This document shows, in pieces, positions 1-5,105 of a DNA stretch of 5,802 nt. The DNA lies in assembly GCA_027457185.1 (NCBI GenBank), contig DAIDTN010000118.1, positions 1 through 5,802 on the forward strand, read 5' to 3'. The DNA comes from Burkholderiales bacterium. Its GTDB lineage: Bacteria > Pseudomonadota > Gammaproteobacteria > Burkholderiales > SG8-39. Positions within the stretch are counted from its first letter, which is position 1. Each line of letters starts with the position of its first letter. The position numbers and the translations under genes were made by a program. Below the pieces are notes generated by a model. The model did no database searches. It saw only the letters and a program-made list of their open reading frames with translations, and was not told the origin of the DNA.

Positions 1-263
1 GTGCCAGTGTGTACCTGCAGATACTCGATCCGGAAGCGTTCAGCGGCGGCGACGCCTTCCGCCGCCAGATGGAGTGGGTCGCGCAAGCCTGCCTGGACAA
101 TCCGCCGCGCCCGGGTTTCGAGCGCGTGCGCCTGCCTGGGCAGATGGGCTTGTTGCGTCGGGAACGGCAATTGCGCGAAGGTGTCGCGCTGGAAGCGTCC
201 ATCCTGCCGGCGCTGAGGCCCTGGGCGCAAAAATTCGGGATTGCCCTGCCCGGCGCCTTGTAA
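1..263 (+). CDS. Ldh-family NAD(P)-dependent oxidoreductase, C-terminal fragment
   Basis: This is the last ~87 codons of a gene cut by the left window edge; the reading frame uses base 3 as a first codon position and ends at TAA 261-263. The visible protein has the ending typical of the malate/L-lactate/ureidoglycolate/sulfolactate dehydrogenase family (Ldh_2 fold, unrelated to classical LDH). It runs YLQILDPEAF, then an amphipathic helix, NPPRPGFERVRLPGQ, a basic RRERQLREGVAL stretch, and a closing helix ending KFGIALP. Family members are usually about 330-360 residues, so roughly three quarters of the gene, including the catalytic residues, lies outside. The enzymes oxidise 2-hydroxy acids, or the reverse, with NAD(P) in the cytoplasm; the substrate cannot be read from this end. 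No downstream gene is coupled to it: 193 nt follow before the next likely start. Family assignment is by recognition of the C-terminal pattern and is fairly secure. Confidence 0.8.
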   Translation, partial: ASVYLQILDPEAFSGGDAFRRQMEWVAQACLDNPPRPGFERVRLPGQMGLLRRERQLREGVALEASILPALRPWAQKFGIALPGAL

Positions 264-277
264 GCGCGGCGCCGCGC
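264..277. repeat. perfect 14-bp GC palindrome just after the dehydrogenase stop
   Basis: GCGCGGC followed directly by its reverse complement GCCGCGC begins at the base after the TAA stop. As RNA it could fold into a 5-bp GC stem with a 4-nt loop. No T-run follows (the next bases are CGCCTCGAAATC), so it is not a standard rho-independent terminator. It may be a transcript-end stabiliser or simply a result of high GC. Confidence 0.3.
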
Positions 278-300
278 CGCCTCGAAATCAGGGTTGTGCG

Positions 301-330
301 ATCAACGGGATGACCGTTGTGATCGATCAC
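301..330. promoter_or_regulatory. adjacent inverted repeats, possible operator upstream of the c-di-GMP genes
   Basis: Two dyads touch each other. CAACGG (303-308) and CCGTTG (314-319) are separated by GATGA. GTGATCGATCAC (319-330) is a perfect 12-bp palindrome. The second resembles a TGTGA...TCACA half-site layout but with a 4-nt rather than 6-nt centre, so it is not a good Crp site; it also misses the TTGAT-N4-ATCAA spacing of Fnr. The dyads lie about 65 nt upstream of a possible -10 at 397-402 and are the only notable symmetric elements in the 264-456 gap. An operator role is inferred from position and symmetry only. Confidence 0.3.
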
Positions 331-396
331 CTGTTGCGATGGGTCACCTTTACGTAATTGCCCTTCTCAGCTAGCCTGTGCAATCTCCTACCCCGC

Positions 397-402
397 TATA
401 CT
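397..402 (+). promoter_or_regulatory. possible -10 element (TATACT) for the GGDEF/HD-GYP pair
   Basis: TATACT matches the sigma-70 -10 consensus at five of six positions and stands out in GC-rich surroundings. Transcription would begin near 408-410, giving a ~50-nt leader to the GTG at 457. No good TTGACA-like -35 lies 16-18 nt upstream (the region reads AGCCTGTG), so the promoter would be weak or activator-dependent. It lies inside the longer reading frame that starts at TTG 358, so a real promoter here would favour the shorter protein. Confidence 0.3.
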
Positions 403-438
403 CAGAAGCGCTCGTCGAGGCGTGTAGCTCAAGCAAAC

Positions 439-445
439 AGGAAGG
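439..445 (+). promoter_or_regulatory. Shine-Dalgarno-like AGGAAGG supporting GTG start at 457
   Basis: AGGAAGG ends 11 nt before the GTG at 457, slightly long but acceptable spacing. The competing TTG at 358 is preceded by CACCTTTACGTAA, with no purine-rich ribosome site. This decides in favour of the shorter protein, though not firmly. Confidence 0.45.
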
Positions 446-456
446 TAGTCAGGGCA

Positions 457-1584
457 GTGGTCAAACCGGGCGACGATCAAACAGACAAGGACGGGCAAGA
501 AGCCGCCTCGCAGCAGCAAGCCGGCGAGAAGCGGATATGCGATCTCTTGGACGAGATCTATGAGTTGGAACAGTTTCGTCGGGAACAGTTCATTTTTCGC
601 AAGCTCAGCAGTTATCTAAAATCCGCTTTCACGGCGTCCGAGGCGCACACCGCCATCGAGTGTTACGGTCCCCAGCTATGGCCGACCGCGACCGGCACGG
701 TATATCTGCTGCATGCAACCGGCGATTATCTGGAGCGTGCCGCAAGCTGGGGCGACGCTTCGCTCACGCACGAGTCGCTGTCCTGGCAGGATTGCTGGGC
801 GATGCGCAATTTGCGGCCCCACGGCGTCCGGGACAAGGGCAGCGAAATCCTGTGCCGGCACACGGCGCAGGCATCCGCGTCGCTGCCGTCACTGTGCGTG
901 CCCCTGGTCGCGCAAGGACAAATGCTCGGCTTGTTTCACCTGCAGCATCTGAAAAATGTCCCGGATACTTCGCAAAACGAAGCGCCTGCCGACCCCGGCC
1001 TGGCTCTTGCGGTCGCCGTGGCGGAAGACCTGAGTCTTGCGCATGCCAACATGAGATTGCGGGAATCCCTGCGCGAGCAGTCCACCCGGGACGCTCTCAC
1101 CGGCTTGTTCAACCGGCGTTTTGTGGATGAATTTCTTGTGCGGGAGCTGGCGCGCGCCGAGCGCAAGTCACGCCAACTTTCCATGATCGCATTGGACATC
1201 GATCACTTCAAGCGCATCAATGATTCCTTCGGTCACGGTGCCGGGGATGCGGTGTTGCAAAAGGTCGGCATCATCCTGCGGGCGCATGTCCGCGACACCG
1301 ACGTCGCGTCTCGAATCGGCGGAGAAGAGTTCCTGCTGCTGCTTTCCGAGTCGCCGCTGCCGCTTGCCGCCAAGCGCGCCGAAGATATCCGCACCGCAAT
1401 TTCCGGAATGTCCATGAAATACAAGAACGAGGATCTGGGCCGGATCACGGCCTCGTTCGGCGCGGTGGCGTTTCCGGACCATGGCCGCACCGCAGAGGCG
1501 CTGATTCGGGCGGCCGACAAGGCCCTGTATGACGCCAAACATGCGGGCCGCAACCAGGTGGTGTCCGCAAGATTGCCTAACTGA
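457..1584 (+). CDS. GAF-GGDEF diguanylate cyclase
   Basis: Predicted cytoplasmic enzyme joining two GTP into cyclic-di-GMP. With the GTG start it has 375 residues; an in-frame TTG at 358 would give 408, but the extra 33 residues are basic, show no domain and lack a ribosome site. Residues ~25-50 look like a charged helix or linker. A GAF sensor domain spans ~52-167, with a Cys/His-rich stretch (C113, H122, C133, H135, C147) and a terminal strand CVPLVAQGQMLGLFHL. A short helix (~175-208) leads to the GGDEF domain (~209-372). Catalytic features are complete: DALTGLFNRR, metal-binding D247 in LDIDHFKRIND, and the A-site GGEEF at 288-292. An inhibitory I-site RDTD (R279-D282) sits five residues before it, so product feedback inhibition is expected. 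No signal peptide or membrane segment is seen. The HD-GYP gene follows 21 nt after the stop. The activity call is strong; the GAF ligand is unknown. Confidence 0.93.
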   Translation: MVKPGDDQTDKDGQEAASQQQAGEKRICDLLDEIYELEQFRREQFIFRKLSSYLKSAFTASEAHTAIECYGPQLWPTATGTVYLLHATGDYLERAASWGDASLTHESLSWQDCWAMRNLRPHGVRDKGSEILCRHTAQASASLPSLCVPLVAQGQMLGLFHLQHLKNVPDTSQNEAPADPGLALAVAVAEDLSLAHANMRLRESLREQSTRDALTGLFNRRFVDEFLVRELARAERKSRQLSMIALDIDHFKRINDSFGHGAGDAVLQKVGIILRAHVRDTDVASRIGGEEFLLLLSESPLPLAAKRAEDIRTAISGMSMKYKNEDLGRITASFGAVAFPDHGRTAEALIRAADKALYDAKHAGRNQVVSARLPN

Positions 1585-1605
1585 CGCAGGTCAAGCAGGA
1601 TCACG

Positions 1606-2364
1606 ATGGAGAGACAGGATGCTCCCGCTTTGCCGCCTGCCGGCGTCGCCGCCGCCTGCGCGGAGTGCGGCTCGGATTCTCACGAACGGCAATATACCTG
1701 GTATGGCGAACGCCGTACCTGTGAGCAATGCCTGCTGGGTTCGCGCAAGCGCCGCGGCGGTCTGGAGAGCGACCAGTATGAGCTGTTTGTCGAATCCCTC
1801 GCCGAAGCCCTGGACCTGAGAGAGCGGGAAACCGGGCTTCACTCCCAGCGCGTCGCGACCCATACGCTGCTGCTCGCCGTGCACCACTACAAGAATGCGA
1901 GCGATCTGCGCGAAGTCTACTGGGGCAGCCTGCTACACGACATCGGCAAGATCGGCGTCCCCGATGCCGTGCTGCTGAAGCCGGGGCGTTTGTCGGATGA
2001 AGAATGGCGCATCATGCGGGAGCATCCGCGCAACGGTCATCTCATCCTGCAGAAGCTGCCTTTCCTGTCCATGGCCGCGGACATCGTTCTGTGTCACGAG
2101 GAACGTTTCGATGGTTCGGGCTACCCGGCCGGGCTCAAGGGCGAGGAAATTCCGCTGGCAGCCAGGCTGTTCGCCGTTATCGACACCCTGGACGCCATGA
2201 CCTTCGACCGCCACTATCGCAAGGCGCTGGCTTTCGACGCCGCCAAGGCGGAAATCCTGCGCATGTCCGGCAGCCAATTCGATCCTAGGGCAGTGGACAC
2301 CTTCCTGCGCGAAGAGGCTGCGTTGCGGGAAATGGCCGGCATGGAGTTTCCCCTGGCGAAATAG
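1606..2364 (+). CDS. zinc-ribbon-like HD-GYP c-di-GMP phosphodiesterase
   Basis: A 252-residue protein predicted to hydrolyse cyclic-di-GMP to pGpG/GMP with a metal cluster. The ATG has GCAGGA six nt upstream. Residues 18-42 carry CAEC...CEQC (C18, C21, C39, C42), a CxxC-x17-CxxC arrangement that looks like a small zinc ribbon, an uncommon N-terminus for this family. The HD-GYP domain covers ~56-240. Expected metal-site positions are E75 and H79 (ETGLH), H111-D112 (LLHDIGK), H140 (REHP), H164 and D193 (AVIDTLDA). The signature loop reads HEERFDGSGYP (164-174), so the second His of the usual HHE is Glu165. I recall this HEE form in other HD-GYP proteins; it may alter metal number or preference. 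No receiver domain or membrane segment is seen. It is probably co-transcribed with the upstream diguanylate cyclase, giving opposing activities in one operon. Family assignment is near certain; activity is likely but not guaranteed because of E165. Confidence 0.93.
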   Translation: MERQDAPALPPAGVAAACAECGSDSHERQYTWYGERRTCEQCLLGSRKRRGGLESDQYELFVESLAEALDLRERETGLHSQRVATHTLLLAVHHYKNASDLREVYWGSLLHDIGKIGVPDAVLLKPGRLSDEEWRIMREHPRNGHLILQKLPFLSMAADIVLCHEERFDGSGYPAGLKGEEIPLAARLFAVIDTLDAMTFDRHYRKALAFDAAKAEILRMSGSQFDPRAVDTFLREEAALREMAGMEFPLAK

Positions 2365-2423
2365 GCAGATTCGTCACCTGCGTCAAATCGCGCGAGACCC
2401 TGCGCTGTCCTTCCTGTCCGCGG

Positions 2424-2429
2424 TAAAAT
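2424..2429 (+). promoter_or_regulatory. -10-like TAAAAT for a near-leaderless FmdB-family transcript
   Basis: TAAAAT matches TATAAT at five of six positions and ends only 6 nt before the ATG at 2436. A start site at the normal distance from this box would fall at or next to the ATG, and no Shine-Dalgarno sequence is present (the intervening bases are GCGGCC). The expected -35 region (about 2400-2406, CTGCGCT) is poor. Confidence 0.45.
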
Positions 2430-2435
2430 GCGGCC

Positions 2436-2714
2436 ATGCCGATCTACGAATACGTCCCCACCTCGGGCCACTGCGACAAATGCCAGGGCCGCTTCGAAGT
2501 GATGCAGCGCATCGCCGACGCCAAGCTCGCGGCCTGCCCGAGCTGCGGCCAGCCATGCGAGCGGCGCATCAGCGCGGTCGCCCTGGGGGGCACCTATTCG
2601 GTGTCGGACGACAAGATCAAGCACTCCGGCCTCACCAAGTACAGAAAAGCCGGGGATGGCGTCTACGAGCGGACCGCGGGCACGGGCGGCCCCGAGGTTA
2701 TCGTCAGAAAATAG
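2436..2714 (+). CDS. FmdB-family zinc-ribbon protein
   Basis: A 92-residue protein that begins MPIYEY, the hallmark start of the FmdB/putative regulatory zinc-ribbon family. Cys13-Cys16 (HCDKC) and Cys34-Cys37 (CPSC), with an extra Cys41, would form the ribbon. The remainder contains LTKYRKAGDGVYERTAGTGG and is probably partly disordered. In the common form of the family the first CxxC lies immediately after MPIYEY; here VPTSGH is interposed, which I recall as a recognised subgroup rather than a defect. The family's biochemical role is not well established; names such as regulatory protein come from FmdB of the formamidase/amidase locus. The gene lies 71 nt after the HD-GYP gene and 100 nt before the SDR, and has its own likely promoter, so it need not share their function. 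The start is fixed by the family's invariant N-terminus. Confidence 0.88.
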   Translation: MPIYEYVPTSGHCDKCQGRFEVMQRIADAKLAACPSCGQPCERRISAVALGGTYSVSDDKIKHSGLTKYRKAGDGVYERTAGTGGPEVIVRK

Positions 2715-2736
2715 CTGAACCGAGCGTCGTGCCAGC

Positions 2737-2789
2737 GCGACTCATCGTGCGACTCGATGCTGCGTATGGTCAAGCTTGTCGTTCGAACG
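2737..2789. promoter_or_regulatory. cluster of short repeats upstream of the SDR, possible operator
   Basis: This 53-nt stretch holds a direct repeat GCGACTC (2737-2743 and 2749-2755) and an inverted repeat CATCG (2743-2747) / CGATG (2755-2759). Two perfect palindromes follow: CAAGCTTG (2771-2778) and CGTTCGAACG (2780-2789). The last ends 25 nt before the SDR start codon, a normal place for a repressor site. No regulator gene is visible in the window and no convincing promoter hexamers could be paired, so the regulatory role is inference. Confidence 0.25.
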
Positions 2790-2803
2790 CAATAACCCTA
2801 TCC

Positions 2804-2808
2804 GGAGG
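2804..2808 (+). promoter_or_regulatory. GGAGG ribosome binding site fixing the SDR start at 2815
   Basis: GGAGG sits 6 nt before ATG 2815. The same frame is open to a TTG at 2776, but that would add 13 residues ahead of the normal SDR N-terminus and has no ribosome site, so the ATG is chosen. Confidence 0.8.
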
Positions 2809-2814
2809 CAATAC

Positions 2815-3603
2815 ATGGGTCGACTCGAAGGCAAGCGCGCGATCGTGACCGGCGCAGGCAGCGGCATCGGCCGCGCCAGCGCGCTTCTGTTCGCGCGCGA
2901 AGGCGCCGCGGTGCTGGCGGTGGACAGGACGCGCGACGCGGTGGAGCAGACCGCCGCGCAAATCGCCGGCGCCGGCGGCAGGGCCGTCGCGCTGGCGGCC
3001 GATGCCGGCAACGAGGCCGAGGTGCAGGCCTACGTCGCGCGCGCGCTCGCCGAGCTCGGCGGCCTCGACGTGGTCTACGCCAACGCCGGCATCAGCGGCG
3101 GCCTGGTGCCGCTGTTCGAACAGACGGTGGAGCACTGGCAGGAGATCCTGCGGGTGAATCTGATCGGTCCGTTCCTTGCGCTCAAGCACGCCGGTGCGCA
3201 CATGGTAAAGCAGGGCTCCGGGTCTATCGTCTGCACCGCGTCGGTGGCCGGGCTGCGCGCTAACGCGGGCGGCAATCCCTACAGCGCGAGCAAAGCCGGC
3301 GTGATCAGCCTGGTGCAGACCGCGGCCAACTCGTTCTTCGGCAGCGGCGTGCGCGTCAACGCGATCTGCCCCGGCCTGATCGAGACCGGCATGACCAAGC
3401 CGATTTTCGACTACGCCAAGGCGCGCGGCACCGCTGCCAATCTCGGCCAACTCAATCCACTCGGCCGCTACGGCGAGCCCGAGGAAATCGCCGCGATGGC
3501 GCTGTTCCTCGCGAGCGACGAAGCCTCCTACGTCAACGGCCAGGCGATCGCGGTGGATGGCGGGCTGTCCTCCACGCATCCGTTCCGCCGGCCGCGGCCC
3601 TGA
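2815..3603 (+). CDS. classical SDR-family NAD(P)-dependent oxidoreductase
   Basis: A 262-residue cytoplasmic dehydrogenase/reductase of the short-chain family, of normal length. The Rossmann cofactor motif is TGAGSGIG (12-19). Asp37 at the end of the second strand (AVLAVDR) favours NAD(H) over NADP(H). NAG is at 90-92 (YANAG). The catalytic tetrad is complete: N115, S143, Y156 and K160 (YSASK). PGLIETGM (186-193) and the C-terminal YVNGQAIAVDGG are standard. The C-terminus ends in a proline/arginine tail HPFRRPRP. The substrate cannot be inferred; family members act on alcohols, ketones, 3-oxoacyl thioesters and steroids. It follows the FmdB-type gene by 100 nt and precedes asnS by 57 nt on the same strand; read-through into asnS is possible since no terminator is visible. 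Family call is essentially certain, function open. Confidence 0.95.
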   Translation: MGRLEGKRAIVTGAGSGIGRASALLFAREGAAVLAVDRTRDAVEQTAAQIAGAGGRAVALAADAGNEAEVQAYVARALAELGGLDVVYANAGISGGLVPLFEQTVEHWQEILRVNLIGPFLALKHAGAHMVKQGSGSIVCTASVAGLRANAGGNPYSASKAGVISLVQTAANSFFGSGVRVNAICPGLIETGMTKPIFDYAKARGTAANLGQLNPLGRYGEPEEIAAMALFLASDEASYVNGQAIAVDGGLSSTHPFRRPRP

Positions 3604-3660
3604 CGCAGCATGTTCCCATCCGCGAATTGACTTTTTTATTTACAGCCTGCGACTTCCATC

Positions 3661-5061
3661 ATGACACTCTGCACTTGCCTCGACATCCTCTCCGGCCGTG
3701 CGCCCGCGGATACCCCGGTCACGCTCAAGGGCTGGGTGCGCACCCGCCGTGATTCGAAGGCCGGCATTTCCTTCGTCCACATTTCCGACGGCTCGGCGTT
3801 TCATCCGGTGCAGGTGGTTGCGCCGAATACGCTCGCGAATTATGCCGACGAGGTCATGCATCTGACCGCGGGCTGCGCGGTGCAGGCGACCGGCAGCATC
3901 GTGCCCTCCCCGGCCAAGGGCCAGCCCTTCGAAATGCAGGCGAGCGAAATCAAGGTGCTGGGCTGGGTCGAGGATCCGGATACCTATCCGATCCAGCCCA
4001 AGCCGCACACCATGGAATACCTGCGCGAAGTGGCGCATTTGCGGCCGCGCACCAACGTCATCGGCGCGACCACGCGTGTGCGCCACACCATCGCGCAGGC
4101 GATCCACCGCTTTTTCCACGAGCACGGTTTCCTCTGGGTCAACACGCCCATCATCACCGCGTCGGACGCAGAGGGAGCGGGTGAGTTGTTCCGCGTGTCC
4201 ACGCTGGACCTGATGAACCTGCCGCGCACGCCCGAGGGCAAAGTCGATTACGCGCAGGACTTCTTCGGCCGCGAAGCCTTCCTCACCGTGTCCGGGCAGC
4301 TCAACGTCGAGAGCTATTGCCTGGCGCTGTCGAAGGTGTATACGTTTGGACCCACCTTTCGCGCCGAGAACTCCAATACCAGCCGCCACCTGGCCGAGTT
4401 CTGGATGGTCGAACCCGAAATCGCGTTCGCCGACCTCGCCGACAACGCCACGCTCGCCGAGGCGCTGCTCAAGTACGTGCTGGCAGCGGTGCTGACCGAG
4501 CGCGGCGACGACATGGCCTTTTTCGACGAGCGCATCGAGAAAGGCGTCATCGCAAAATTGCAGGGGATCGTCGACAAGGCTTTCGTGCGCATGGATTACA
4601 CCGAGGCGATTTCCGTCCTGGAAAAAGCGAAGGGGAAATTCGAGTTCCCGGTGCACTGGGGCATGGACCTGCAATCGGAGCACGAGCGCTACCTCGCCGA
4701 AAAACACGTGGGCGGCCCGCTGGTGCTGATGAACTACCCGAAGGAGATCAAGGCGTTCTACATGCGCGTCAACGACGACGGCAAAACCGTGGCGGCGATG
4801 GACGTGCTCGCACCCGGCATCGGCGAAATCGTCGGCGGCAGCCAGCGCGAAGAACGCCTCGCGGTACTCGATGCGCGCATGGACGAGGCCGGACTCGACA
4901 AGAACCACTATGGCTGGTATCGCGACCTGCGCCGCTACGGCAGCGTGCCGCACGCCGGCTTCGGCCTCGGCTTCGAGCGCACCGTGTCCTACATCACCGG
5001 CCTCGCCAACGTGCGCGACGTGATTCCGTTTCCGCGCACGCCGGGGAACGCGCGCTACTGA
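3661..5061 (+). CDS. asnS: asparaginyl-tRNA synthetase
   Basis: Class IIb aminoacyl-tRNA synthetase that activates asparagine with ATP and charges tRNA-Asn in the cytoplasm. The 466 residues equal the length of the E. coli enzyme and align with it, as remembered, along the whole length. An N-terminal OB-fold anticodon-binding domain (~1-105) includes GWVRTRRDSKAGISF (24-38). The linker WVEDPDTYP and EYLREVAHLRPRTN follow. Class II motif 1 lies near FLWVNTPIITASDAEGAGE (157-175). Motif 2 is FRAENSNTSRHLAEFWMVEP (233-252) and motif 3 is GFGLGFER (433-440), with the usual ending DVIPFPRTPGNARY. This length match sets the ATG, yet CTGCGACTTCCATC before it has no Shine-Dalgarno sequence. Having AsnRS means Asn-tRNA can be made directly, not only through Asp-tRNA amidation. 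The stop lies 44 nt from the convergent thiolase stop. Confidence 0.98.
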   Translation: MTLCTCLDILSGRAPADTPVTLKGWVRTRRDSKAGISFVHISDGSAFHPVQVVAPNTLANYADEVMHLTAGCAVQATGSIVPSPAKGQPFEMQASEIKVLGWVEDPDTYPIQPKPHTMEYLREVAHLRPRTNVIGATTRVRHTIAQAIHRFFHEHGFLWVNTPIITASDAEGAGELFRVSTLDLMNLPRTPEGKVDYAQDFFGREAFLTVSGQLNVESYCLALSKVYTFGPTFRAENSNTSRHLAEFWMVEPEIAFADLADNATLAEALLKYVLAAVLTERGDDMAFFDERIEKGVIAKLQGIVDKAFVRMDYTEAISVLEKAKGKFEFPVHWGMDLQSEHERYLAEKHVGGPLVLMNYPKEIKAFYMRVNDDGKTVAAMDVLAPGIGEIVGGSQREERLAVLDARMDEAGLDKNHYGWYRDLRRYGSVPHAGFGLGFERTVSYITGLANVRDVIPFPRTPGNARY

Positions 5062-5071
5062 AGAACGAGGC

Positions 5072-5102
5072 GCAGCGACCGCCGCAGCGATGCGCGACCG
5101 CC
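5072..5102. repeat. short GC-rich direct repeats in the convergent gap
   Basis: GCGACCGCC occurs at 5075-5083 and 5094-5102, and GCAGCGA at 5072-5078 and 5084-5090. They fill most of the 44-nt space between the asnS and thiolase stops. No stable hairpin with a T-run is seen on either strand, so no terminator is claimed. Confidence 0.35.
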
Positions 5103-5105
5103 CGC

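Noticed and set aside
1..216. A 71-codon frame starting at GTG 1
   Set aside because: It overlaps the dehydrogenase fragment in another frame and is Arg/Cys-rich without family features.
319..330. Crp or Fnr binding site
   Set aside because: The half-site centre spacing is too short for either consensus (4 nt instead of 6 for Crp, 2 instead of 4 for Fnr); kept only as an unassigned palindrome.
660..1130. A 156-codon + strand frame inside the diguanylate cyclase
   Set aside because: It is out of frame with the GAF-GGDEF protein, Arg/Ala-rich, and has no ribosome site or motif.
2770..3579. A 269-codon - strand frame opposite the SDR
   Set aside because: It is antisense to a complete SDR with a perfect catalytic tetrad and ribosome site; its composition is low-complexity His/Ala/Gly.
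3590..3642. GC palindrome GGCCGCGGCC followed by a T-run, considered as an SDR terminator
   Set aside because: The palindrome (3590-3599) is inside the coding end and lies more than 30 nt before the six-T run at 3632; no stem adjoins the T-run.
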